From the NCBI RefSeq assembly GCF_008831285.2, contig NC_045140.1:28228131-28292130 (forward strand): DNA of 64,000 nucleotides, given 5' to 3'. The stretch is from Nymphaea colorata (lineage: Eukaryota; Streptophyta; Magnoliopsida; Nymphaeales; Nymphaeaceae). Positions within the stretch are counted from its first letter, which is position 1. Each line of letters begins with the position of its first letter. This document shows, one piece after another, positions 52,389 through 63,508 of the stretch. Both the position numbers and the translations under genes were made by a program. The notes under the pieces were generated by a model. The model saw only the letters and a list, made by a program, of their open reading frames with translations, made no database searches and had not been told where the DNA came from.

Positions 52389-52796
52389 CTAACTCGCTCT
52401 CATCTTCTTGCGTGGGACGAACACGGAATTCAGGTCCTCCGGGACCGGGAAGAACTCCTCGCTCGGAATTTCTCTCCTCCGCTTGTTCCGCCGCTGTGTT
52501 CTCCTCGCCGGAGGCGGCGGGCACACAGACGGCGCCGGGATTCTGCTAGCCTCCCCCTTCGGCGTCGTGCACTCCTCCTGCACCCGGTCGCCGCTCCTCC
52601 TCTCTTGCTCCACCCGGTCGCCGCTCCTCCTCTCTTGCTCCTCCGTCACGACTTCTCCCTTCTTCTCCGCCTCGGTGCTTGGATCCACCGCGTCGGCAAA
52701 TTCTGGCCGTGGGACGTTGATCTGCGGCAGTGGCTGAGGGATCACCTTCGCGTGGCTCTCCTGCAAGTCGTGGCTCTGCATCTGGACGATCTCCAT
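52389..52796 (-). CDS. SMR: SIAMESE-related (SMR) cyclin-dependent kinase inhibitor
   Basis: A single uninterrupted frame of 135 aa, normal for the intronless SMR family. Residues 74-87 (EECTTPKGEASRIP) match the SMR signature xxCxTPxxxxxxIP. CPPPPARR (92-99), a basic KRRR run (105-108) and EFFPVPEDLNSVF (114-126), the C-terminal cyclin/CDK-contact motif, follow in the usual order. SMR proteins bind CDK-cyclin complexes, block mitosis and promote endoreduplication or stress arrest in the nucleus. The N-terminal half is unrelated to known motifs. It includes the tandem repeat EQERRSGDRV at 53-62 and 63-72, encoded by an exact 30-bp duplication. Which SMR paralogue it is cannot be told. Confidence 0.92.
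   Translation of the reverse strand: MEIVQMQSHDLQESHAKVIPQPLPQINVPRPEFADAVDPSTEAEKKGEVVTEEQERRSGDRVEQERRSGDRVQEECTTPKGEASRIPAPSVCPPPPARRTQRRNKRRREIPSEEFFPVPEDLNSVFVPRKKMRAS
52581..52640. repeat. Exact 30-bp tandem duplication within the SMR gene
   Basis: 52581-52610 and 52611-52640 are identical. The duplication keeps frame and doubles ten residues. Confidence 0.97.
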
Positions 52797-53320
52797 GGTT
52801 AAACCTCACGCCGGATCAATGGCTCCCTTAGCTCCAAGCAAGATATATGGAGAGAGATGTCAGCTGCGTCCCTGGGTCATGATGATTGGCAATCCGTCCC
52901 TCTCACGCGTGGGCGTGTGCAAAATGATTATACCGGTCTGTGATGCTGCAAAGAGGAAGCAAGATGAGAGAGAGGGAGGGAGAGAGAGAGGCCGTTGCGG
53001 AAGAATAACCAACCCAACTATTCCGAATAAAGATGTTTCCTGACGCACGATCTTCTATGCTGCTTCTCTTTCTCTCTCTCTATCGCTCTGGGAAAGGGGC
53101 AGAGGGTTGGAAAAAGCGGCCATGATCGTCCTCGAGTGAGAACATCCATTAAAAGAGAGAGAGAGAGAGAGAGAGGGAGCATGCAGAGAGAAAAGAACAA
53201 GGGAGAGTTTTGGGGTTTCCCATCTATCCTCTGCAGCCATTTGTTTTTGGCAACCAAGAGTTTATCGTTTATTCCAGAAGCCGACTACTATTTGCAAATT
53301 TTTGTTGACGCGGCTTGCAA
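52797..53320. other. Upstream region of SMR, rich in (GA)n/(CT)n
   Basis: (GA)n tracts at 52965-52990 and 53155-53177 are CT-rich on the SMR sense strand, as in many plant leaders. No certain TATA box. Confidence 0.4.
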
Positions 53321-56300
53321 CTGAAAGGTTTTTTTTATTGGCGGTTCCTTGTATGCCACCTTTTTAGCCTCCCGTAAGTACTCAAGACCTTTTCTCCTTC
53401 AGCTGTATCCAAGTAAACACCGACCTATTTGAGGCACAACTCTTTAGTTAAATAGGTGGATTTCTAATTAACAAGAGCTATAGAAGATTTGGCGCCCTGT
53501 TTCTTAATTATAGTCTCCTGATTTATATCTTAATATATTAAATTTTAAATCATGAAACCCATTGTGCAAATTAATTTTAATTATTTCCCAAAGTTATTTT
53601 GTTAAGGTTAAGGCCTCCGGTTTGTCTCAAACTTGCGCCTCGGAAGAAAGCTGCGTGCGCGTTTTAACGTCCTCCAAGAAGCGGCCTTGTTTTGGAATTA
53701 CACAATAAGAAGAGGTCTAAATTTGAATTTATCGTTTTCCCTTTTTTGTCCTTTTTCTTCTTCCAAGGGGGAGAGCTAGTTTAACTAACGACTGACGTGG
53801 GAGTGAGATGCGCCAACTTCCCGTCTCAATTTCAGAGCCTCCGTCTTCAAATGACTCTTCTGTCCTCCAAACTTTAAATCGCATTGTGCACTATGACGGA
53901 TCTGCCCCTTGGGCTACCTGGGCCATTAAATGTGGGGGTTGGCGCGCCTTCTCGTTCTGGACACTCCTTTCTCGTTCTGGACATCATTATCTTTGGCTTT
54001 CCATCGCAATGTACAGCCCCGGCAGCAGCATCTTCTCTATTAAAAGGGGGGACGATGGGCCAGTGCATGCTTGTATCGCAGGCCATTTTTACGTCTGCTT
54101 ATAAGAAGAAGAGAATGGGTCCAGTCCGAGGCCGGGCCCTTGTTCTAATGCAGTGCAGTGGTCCGAACAAAAAAGGTTAATTCCGACCTCAACTTGGTCA
54201 GACATGAGTTAATCAGCAAGCAGATCCCTCATGTATAGTTAACTTCTATGCTTCTTGAAGCAAAATTTAAGTTTAAACACTTAAAAACAATAAACTCATT
54301 TTTTTTTTTAGAAAAATGAAAAAGCAGAGGTTCAAGATCCAATGAAAGAGTTGGGGGGGTTTTGGGAAAAAAACAGGAAAGAAAAGGCGGTTTGGAAGGA
54401 AAGGGTGGATCCCACATGGGCTGTCTGCCCTTCCCACATGGCCACAACGTCATCATTCACATGCAGGTGAGGTTAATGATCGCTAATCTGCAGAGAACTT
54501 GATCAGAATAATTTTCTCAAGTTTAATTACAGCAACGTTCTTCTACTAATAATCAGCATTTATTATATTCCCCCCCGCTCCCTCCTTCCCTCCGTAATTT
54601 TTTATCTCCTTACCTTTTTTCGAACGTTGTGTTACTGTTACTATTTTTTTTTTTACTGCATTCGTCGGCCTCTCGCACCATCTTTCCGTCCGCGCCGCTG
54701 TAAGAAGCGCTTTCAATAGATGCCTGCTGCGTTGTTCTTCTTGATCTTTATCATATTGTTGTCATCCATTTCATGAGAAGATCGTGTTTTGTTGTGAGAA
54801 ATTAGTGTGCTTGTGAAAGCATTCGTGATTGGAGCTTTTTACAACTCATAAAGAAAGAACTCGCACCAACTTTCAGAGCAGTGCGTCGTAAGATATACAG
54901 TGCAACAGTCTCTCAGGCTTTCCAGGATTTAAAGTACCACGAGGACACAACTGGATGTGAGTTGGATCGTTGCATTTCTTCGACGAGTACCTGGTCTTGA
55001 TTGTTAGGTGGCCTTCCTATTAAAGCCCTTCCCAAAATATTCGTGTGTGTCTATATATATCGAAAGTTTTGATATGTAAATAAGTTTTAGAATTGTCAGC
55101 TCATAAACTTCTACTCTTGATCTTCATTTTTTCAGTATTTTTTTTCTATTCGACAGTTTTAAACATCTCAAATTCGTTCATACAGTTTGAATTCATTAGA
55201 AAAACTTTCAAGTTATACCAACAAAGCTACAGAGGACTCACTTGAAGGCTGGTTCTCTAATATGCATGGATTTTGAAGCATAGAGACTGAGTAAACGGAA
55301 GAACTTTTGTACACTGATTTATGAATTACGATGGTTTATTTTTGTCAGGTGTTCATTCGTGTAGATTGATTTGTGAGATAAAGGCTTTTGTTGCCTTTTC
55401 CGCTACTTCATCTCTCCCTCTCTGATCTCTCTGGCAGCGCATCTCAGTGGTCCATTTCATTTCAAAATCTTCCTGCGCTCATTAATGGTTCGACCACTGG
55501 GGCGAAGTTAATGGAAAGGAAATAAATGCTCAGCTCTACGGAGATTCGAATTTTTTCTGGGACCTCTGAGCCTCTACGGCTACCAACAGCAGTAAAGCGT
55601 GTCCCTTGTACGTGGTAAGAATGTTCAATTCTCATTCACTTTTACCTGATATACATTGTGCCACAGATGAACAGACAGAAGAAATTAATGCTCTTTCACT
55701 TTCTCGACTGCCAACTTTCTTTTACTGCTGAAGATGACGCACTTTCAAGTGTACATATACGTTGACCTATTAAAAACAGGCTCCTTTCTTCAACTTAAAG
55801 TTTGTATTTTACCAAATCCATCTCCATAATTCTAGCTCAGGTAAATGAATCATGAGGGGATCAACCCTTAATAGTCTTGTGATGGGCAAGTTTAATCATA
55901 CATATTCACAGTTTAACATTGTTAAGAATGATGTATGGGGAGTCTTGTTGCCTTTATGTTGTGCATTGCATTGGTTTCAATGATGGTAACGGTGCACCTT
56001 TCAACATAGATATCACGTCATCACTAATTAAAACACAAAACTACAGTGTTCAACCGAAATCAAATCCGCCCTCAACCCGAGTAATTATGCTTTCCCTTTT
56101 TTTAAGGATAGCTAAGGGAATCCTTGACCATTAAAGCTGATTAATTGCTAAGTACTTCTCTTGTGGCAGGGTCACGGCAAAAAGTTCTATGAATTGCGCT
56201 TACTTTCTCATTAATATTAAACTTGGATCTTTTAACATTTTTTACCAAGTTTTTTGGTCACTTTTTCATTCTTTACTGTGGTTTTTCACCATATTACTCT

Positions 56301-56484
56301 CTAGAAACGTGAGGTAACTCGCTTTAGTTTTTCTCTTTTATCTTCCTCGTGTCAGGTACAAGGGAAAAGGTAAGCACATTGCCTTTATCTCATGAACCAT
56401 TTCATTACTTCATTTTTCACTTGGCCCATGCATGTAATCTCCTTCCTCTAGCACAATTTACTTTGGATGGATTTGTTGTGTACC

Positions 56485-56522
<38 letters not shown>

Positions 56523-57117
56523 CCGGACCTCTAGAGTGCGACTTCAAAATTTCACGTGTTCAGTACAAGATGTGGAGCTATCTTAGACTACAATTTTCAT
56601 CAGTACATGGAGTGCTCGCATTAGAACGCACAGGTACACACATGAGAGAGAGAAATGTGGGGCAGAAAAATATGTGGAGCGGTTCAAACATTGAGAATGA
56701 GCTACAGTGCAGCTGTTTTCACTGGTCAATAATTAAACTAAAGTTGGGAGTGAATATATAAAGTGCAAACTGGGGGCTGATTAAAGACGAGAGTAATAGC
56801 AACTTGGCTTCTGACAATTATGAAATCTCTGCTTGTTAGACGGGGAACTGAGTGGATCGTACACATCTCCATTCTCCCGATCCGAAAATCCGAGCACACC
56901 TTCCCAAGCAGATTCTTGCTAGGAAACCGGGTCGGATCCATACGTGTCATTCACATACCGTAAATTCGCGTCAGCTCCCAAATCGATGTTAATGCGTTAT
57001 TCCCAACACATGATATAGACCAATGAAGTCAGATCCATCTTAGTTCTTTTTTTTTGTTTTAAATTGATTTACTTTTGCATTTAATAGAGTACTGTTTGCC
57101 TATTATTTATGCTTAAA
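53321..57117. other. Gene-poor DNA
   Basis: No supported gene. A (TA)n microsatellite lies at 56488-56521. Small open frames (for example 53808-54104) have no recognisable domain or splice context. Confidence 0.4.
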
Positions 57118-57122
57118 CTTCT

Positions 57123-57223
57123 AATGTATGGCTTATAGCACCTTTAGAAACTCTTAAATGTATCGCTTACAGCACCTTTAGAAACTCTTCATGTATTGTT
57201 GATAGTACGACTTAGAAACTATT
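57123..57223. repeat. Three tandem copies of a 33-34 bp unit
   Basis: Units at 57123-57155, 57156-57189 and 57190-57223 share ATGTAT...TTAGAAACTCTT. The third is the most diverged. Confidence 0.7.
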
Positions 57224-58514
57224 GACATGTTGGTAAGGGTTTCTGATATATTAAAATATAAAATGTTAAAGGTTTTGAATGGACATTGAACCAAGTATCC
57301 AACCCCGACATAAACCCCGACATAAACTTGACGGTCAGCCCGGGTACAATAACTAAGTAGACAAGGGTTTCGGGTCAGCTTGAGCCCAGTTTTATCGAGC
57401 CTTAGGCTGGCCCGGCCTAGCCCCGATGCCCAGTCTCAACCACAGGTCCACTTAAATCTCAAAAACAACTTTGAACCTCAAAAGCAAGGACTGGAGGCTT
57501 CCGATCACCATTGAAACAATGATGTGAAGTATAAATATTTTCAAAATGGTGTGAAGTATAAATATTTTGTGGAGTATAAACATTTGGCTATCCATGAAAG
57601 TGACTTTTAATTGTAAAGAGAGGTCGGATTGGGCAAGGGATGTCACGGGTAGGGTGTGATCTGATCTCCAGTAGAGAATCTGACAGGGTCCGGTTTCGGT
57701 ATAAAAGGGAAAAATTAAGTATGACTAATTATTCGGGTCAGACCTGCACAATCCGTTCCAATTGATGGGTTGGACAATTTAAGGAAACGTAGATCTAGCT
57801 TAATGTTTAGGCAATACCAACAAGCAACGGAAAAGAATGACGATGGTTAAAATTAGAGCTGATATGAGACCTTAGGATCTTAGATTAATTATTTTATATC
57901 TTTTATTTCTAAATTCATATTTCTAAACCTTGCAACTTCAAATATTCTATGCATTTTGAAGTTGGAACACCACATAAGTGTCTTACTAATGGAACGTTAA
58001 AACTAAGTGTACATGAATCTGCCTCAAATTTTGGAATAGGTTCACAAACACACACAAAGAAGTGTTCCATTTGCCAAACGACTTCTAAAATTGCAAATCG
58101 ATTCAAAATCATGGAAGAGCTTTTGGAATTTTGCATTTTATCGTACTCAGTTGGGATTTGAATGCGCATGCACTTAGGTGACGTACCATATTTGCTACCA
58201 TACCCACGACGGTGACATCCAGTCATGTAAATGGCTTGGATCTATTTGATTATCGACCTGCTTAATTAGCCATATTAATTTGATAAAAATATCTGGATTT
58301 GCTAAATATGGATAGGAGTCTGGTATCCAATTGAGATCTAATTAAGGTTTCGACCTAGTTGCATATCAGTACTAGATCTTATGTTGGTAGGATACAAATT
58401 TGGTTTAAAAAATATGGTACTGAATCTAAATTCACATATGCATATGAATTCAATTAGTTGAATAAAGGCTGGATCTAACTCATACCCGAATGGTCTACAC
58501 TTTACATTCCCCGG
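57224..58514. other. Gene-poor DNA with a GGGCATCGGGG-type repeat remnant
   Basis: 57300-57435 ends CCCCGATGCCCAGTC, whose complement resembles the sequence near 22346. No gene is seen; a 70-codon frame at 57949 is unremarkable. Confidence 0.35.
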
Positions 58515-58822
58515 ACTCGGATGTAACTCATACACCAGATATCGCATGAGGGGTATTTTCATCTTTTAAGAAACGAAACTTCTTTCCTATCATTTTTGCC
58601 CTTAAGTGGGTCTCTAACTTTTCACGAGCAGGGGCATTTTAGTCTTTGTCACTTCTCTTATTATATATATATATATATATAGCTCGTCCTTGGATGTAAC
58701 TCATGCACGAGATAACATAATGGGTATTTTTCATCTTTTAAGAAACGAAACTTTTCCCTTCCATTTTTGCCCTTAACGGGGCTCTAACTTTTCACATGCA
58801 GCGTATTTTAGTCTTTGTGTCG

Positions 58823-58904
<82 letters not shown>
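58515..58904. repeat. Tandem duplication of about 173 bp with TA arrays
   Basis: GGATGTAACTCAT at 58518 and 58691 begins two copies sharing AAGAAACGAAACTT and TCTAACTTTTCAC. The first ends in (TA)n (58659-58681) and the second in (TC)n(TA)n (58825-58904). Confidence 0.75.
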
Positions 58905-58906
<2 letters not shown>

Positions 58907-59106
58907 AGGATCCAGAGCCTGTCCTTGCGTTCCCCTCACACGACATGTCTCCATGGCGCCACTGAGGCCGACACACTCTCCTTCTCTTCTCTGTTCTCTA
59001 CCTTATTTCATCTGTTTCGGTACCTCCAACTATTCTCAGGAGACGGAAATGTTATTTTTTTGGCACGCAGTAATTGGTACGTGCCATTTTATGAAGAATT
59101 AAGTTA

Positions 59107-59770
59107 ATGATCGGAAGAAGTCGGGAGGCTGCATTCTACAGGCAACGTCTCCGAATCCGTGAGTTGGAAGACGAAGTCTGGTTCGAAAACAAACGACTAA
59201 TTATATCAATCCAGAACTTGGACTATCGTAAACAGACGATGGTATCTTCTTTTTTTTGTGTCAGATTTGGTTACCCAGTTGAAGTCAGATGCGAATGCTT
59301 CCTATCAACTGGATCTGCAAAGTGGAATTCAGATTTGGCATGAGATCCAAAATGAAACTGAACTTCTGCCTTCCTTATCTGCAGAGTGAGGGCCTGTGAG
59401 GATGCAGTAAATGTAAATGAGTTTCTTCCTTTTAAGATTTGAGTAATTTATTCTACAACTTCTTTCTAGATCAACCCGCTGGATCGGAATTTCCAAGTGG
59501 TGTTCTGCCATAGTGTCTCCCTGGCGTTAGACAGAGGATGATCGGATTGGTGATCCTTGTCTGGCTGGTAGAAACACTGTTAATGATTTTTATTCGCGTT
59601 TTTCACAATTCCAAGACATGCCTGGTGGAAAGAAAGGCCGGCCCGTACGCCTCGGGAAGGAAAGTTAATCAAAGAAATCCTGCCGCTAGTGAGAAGCCAG
59701 AACATTACTGTACCAGCACCAGTATGGTTGGTGATGTTCAAGTTAAACAGCTATCCAAAGTTTAGCCGTT
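59107..59770 (+). other. Unrecognised open frames, possibly a decayed gene or element
   Basis: 59107-59343 encodes a charged, helix-prone segment (RLRIRELEDEVWFENKRL) suggesting a short coiled coil. 59538-59765 has another open frame. I do not recognise a family and see no convincing splice structure. It could be a remnant of a gene or retroelement gag, or chance. Confidence 0.2.
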
Positions 59771-60017
59771 CTTCCTGCTTTTTGTTGGTAATTTGTATGG
59801 CACAGTTGCATGGTGAAACTGTAACATATATAGTGGTGAAAACAAGGCACGAAGTTTCCTGTCTTCTTTTTAAAGTTTATTGTAACTCTAATGATTATCT
59901 TTGGGATGTTTCGGCTTGGAGTCGGAATGCCTTGGCATATATATCATCAGCCCGTTTAGTCAGTTTTACTCTTATAGTGTTTGTTTACAAGCTGCTGACC
60001 AAGAGAAAAATATCTTT

Positions 60018-60194
60018 TGTTTTTTTTGTTTTTGGTTAAACACTCTTAGTTCAAACCAAAGTGAAGGAAAACGTTTAAATTCTAACGTAATATTCACATG
60101 GGTCATGTTTTTTTTTGTTTTTGGTTAAACACTCTTAGTTCAAACCAAAGTGAAGGAAAACGTTTAAATTCTAACGTAATATTCACATGGGTCA
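60018..60194. repeat. Tandem duplication, 89-bp period
   Basis: 60018-60105 and 60106-60194 are identical apart from one T in a poly(T) run. Confidence 0.95.
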
Positions 60195-60919
60195 AGAGGG
60201 CAGGGCAGCACAATGAGACTCGAACTTGCTTGAAAAATTTTGACTCAAGCTAGAGTTTAAACTTATACTCGAAATGTTAAACGAGTCGACTTTGGATTGT
60301 AAGAACTCAATTCGTTTAAACCCAGGTCGACTGCACTACATAAACTAAACGAGTTAAAAGAAAAGAAAGAGTTAACAAAAACGAGTTGAAGAAGTTAATC
60401 TCGTGCTTGTTCTATGGAGATTTACTCGAGTTTGAGAAGAACTGGAACTCAAGTTTTTTTGAGTCGATTCAAGCAACAACAATGATCCTGGTTTAACATC
60501 TGCCGACTGTAAAATTATTGACAGCCTAGCTGCTCCTGCACGGTGGTACAATTTTCACGAGTAGTTCCCTCATGCTAAACTCTATATATGTACCCCTACC
60601 TATATAGTTGTTATCATGTTCACCTTATCTCACACTTCCCAGAGAGACATGATAATAAAAAAGTTAGCTCAACTTTTGGGAAAGGGAGACAATTACGGAT
60701 GATTACACGTTCCCCATCTCCCTCATAAAATATTAAGCACGTCCACCCTGAATCATCAATAGCGATCCATGAACATCACTAGGGATCCATGAACATCACT
60801 GATCATTCGCACTAAGACTGACAACTCCCAGACTTACTACTGATAACTCAAAGGGAATCTTCCAATTAGAAAATAAAGGAAGCCACGTACTTGTTGCGTG
60901 ATTGGATATGCTTTCGGGT

Positions 60920-60923
<4 letters not shown>
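60195..60923. other. Gene-poor DNA with CTCGAA/TTCGAG-type repeat
   Basis: 60205-60480 carries ACTCGAA, AACGAGT and ACTCGAG motifs resembling a degenerate inverted-repeat element. A short duplication of GATCCATGAACATCACT lies at 60763-60801. No gene is seen. Confidence 0.35.

Positions 60924-60961
<38 letters not shown>
60924..60961. repeat. (TA)n microsatellite
   Basis: About 19 TA units. Confidence 0.95.
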
Positions 60962-60967
<6 letters not shown>

Positions 60968-63300
60968 GTGCAGTAGTGTGGTGCTGTAACAATCGATTTT
61001 GCAGTGACATTTTAGTAACAAGCAATAAAGCGAGAGATGGTGGCGATGATATCAAGCACAACTTATGTAAAGACTAATGCATACCGAAGCACGTTATATT
61101 TTGGCCCTAGTGTATGCTTGGGATACGAAATGACTAGAAAGTCCCTGATTGGTAAAAAGAAAAACCCTTATTAGTAAGGGCAAAAAAAGAAATATAATAA
61201 AAAATCTTTTGTAAAATGCCTAGAATGCCCATCCCTTTCATAAATAGCCAAAGGTCGAGGTCGAGATTAGTTTGCATCCAACAGACATAAATTGGAGAGT
61301 GAGTTGCCTGCATCATGCACACAAGAGACCTTCTCTTGCACATGCAACCAACCTTCTCAATGCATGATGAATCCATAATATTTAACAGAACCAACCATGA
61401 GACCCCAAATCCAAAATGAGCCCACATCCAGTTATGTGGACTTCATTAAAGAAGTATACAGTTTGAATCCATTGGATTCATATGAGATTATACATTATAG
61501 ATTGATTTGAATTGAAAGCGATGGTGTCCGAATTGCATTTGAAGTGATGATTCTTTCACTTGAGTGTTGCATCATTCCTCTGCTACGGAGAAGGCTTCTT
61601 GCAATGGAAAGTGCACACTGAAGGTCTGTGTTACGAACGCGTGCACCTACAGTTGCACTAATCATGGTAACCATTAGAGGGCGTTTGAGAACGAGCATGA
61701 TGCAGAATTTCATGAATGTGTTCCAGAAAAATGGCACACGTTCACGGTCCATTACATTCCAAAGAACGCAGGGTTCCTGTTACGAAACACCCTATGAAAG
61801 CCACAAACGGCCTTCTTCCGTCCTGAAAACTGAAACTTAATCTGATTTTGGCAGAGAAGAATAAGGCTTGAACACATAAAGATTGAGTTTTGGGTCTAAA
61901 CATATCGAGTGATACTGGAAGAAGAAAGTTGAAGAAGATCCAAATCCTTTTCTCTTGTTGTTTTTCCACAGGGACGAGATGTGTCATGTCTCTAGCTTTC
62001 CATCACTCGAAGTCGATTTACTCAGCTATCAGGTTGCGCAATATACTTCTTAAATAAAACTGTTCTATGAAGCCATGAATTCCTCCAATTACATTTTGCA
62101 GAACGCTTCAACCCCTTCTTCTCCCAAAGCAGAAACCAGACGTCAACAAGGTGTTTAATTTTTCAAAGCATGCCTTAAGATTAAATTTGGGAGGACACTA
62201 CTTCAACACAAACATCTTTAAGAGAAAATGAAACTTGGAAGTAAAAACATATCGCCAGACACTGCCAGTGCTTCGACGTTCCAACTACTTACATCATGAG
62301 GCCATGGCAGCAGAGTTTAATTAAATCCTGACTCTAGCAAGGTCCTGTGTATTGGGTAGAAATTCAATACACTAGTGTAGCCAACCATTTATGTAACCTA
62401 CCCCTGACTTAATTTCTTTCCCTTCCAGCAAGCTCGAAGAAAAAAATGTATGTACCAACGTTTAACAAGTGACGAAACTGATGATACCTAACTTTGAGAG
62501 GAGAAACAAAGAGGAAGTTAGGTGCCGTCTGCTTGTGGTTGAGCAGTACCCCTCTCACCACCCGTGGAGCTCCGATGTGTTTCGTAATGTAGCCGTGGTT
62601 ATCGGCAGCGACATCAACATCATCGGTTTGCTACTTCTGTTCTCTCCCGGAGACAGGCAGGCCGAAGTCTTCGACTTGACCCCACACTTTTCCAAAGCAG
62701 GAGTCTTGTTATGCATAGTGTTGCAGAAGGGCAGCCTTCAATTGAACGCAACGAATTGAGCTAAATGGCGAGAGATTCAAGCCACTTGTTTTGATGGGGA
62801 ATTCAATGTGTCGAGGCTACAAATACTAAAAAGTTGAAGTTATAAACTTATTAAACAGGTCCAGACCAACAGGTTTGAATCATAGTTTAAATTCTAAAAT
62901 GTATTTGCCAAACAAGAGTAGTAATAACTTGTTTTACATTGATCAACTTGCAAAGCATATATAGAAGAATATGAAATTGGGAATACAGAGGAACTCTTCA
63001 TCGCAAGGAAATCCAAACCCATAGGCAAAACTAAAAAAAGGCTTAAAAGCCATGGCTACTTTGCCGGCCTTCCAGAAGTGAGCCTCTTTATCCTTGTCTG
63101 TTACCTTTAGCATCTCCCCAGTCCCCACGAAAAAGGATTACCGTGTCTTCGAGTTGAAACACACACACACTCTCTCTACCACTGTTGTTTCCAGAAGCTC
63201 TCTCTCTGCGCCACTGTGTCAGTAGTTGAGTCTTGAGTCGCCCGTACTCCAAAGACGACGAAGACTTCTTCTCTATCTTTCCACCTTCCAAAATTCTCTC
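60962..63300. other. Gene-poor DNA upstream of IRX14
   Basis: A possible short inverted-repeat element lies at 61676-61797 (left AGGGCGTTTGAGAACG; complement of the right end AGGGTGTTTCGTAACA). A 96-codon frame at 62469-62759 is more GC-rich than its surroundings but not recognised. No other gene is seen. Confidence 0.35.
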
Positions 63301-63305
63301 ACCTA

Positions 63306-63312
63306 CTATAAG
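63306..63312 (+). promoter_or_regulatory. TATA-like box (CTATAAG) of IRX14
   Basis: It lies about 200 bases before the ATG, followed by CT-rich sequence. A (GA)n run directly precedes the start codon. Confidence 0.35.
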
Positions 63313-63508
63313 AAACAACTCTCTCTAATCAGTGGTAATCAGCAAAATGGGAAATGAAAACAGAGAACTTTATCATGCAAGTACCTCTACCTTGCTTTCC
63401 TTACCTCTGATTTGATGGCGCATTCTCCTGCCATTGATCCATGACAATCTCTGCACCGCTCAGAAACACGAACAGTGAACACACACAGGGAGAAAAAAAG
63501 AGAGAGAG

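Noticed and set aside
52546-52809. Second minus-strand frame overlapping the SMR gene
   Set aside because: Out of frame with the conserved SMR motifs and biased by the GC-rich repeat; a shadow.
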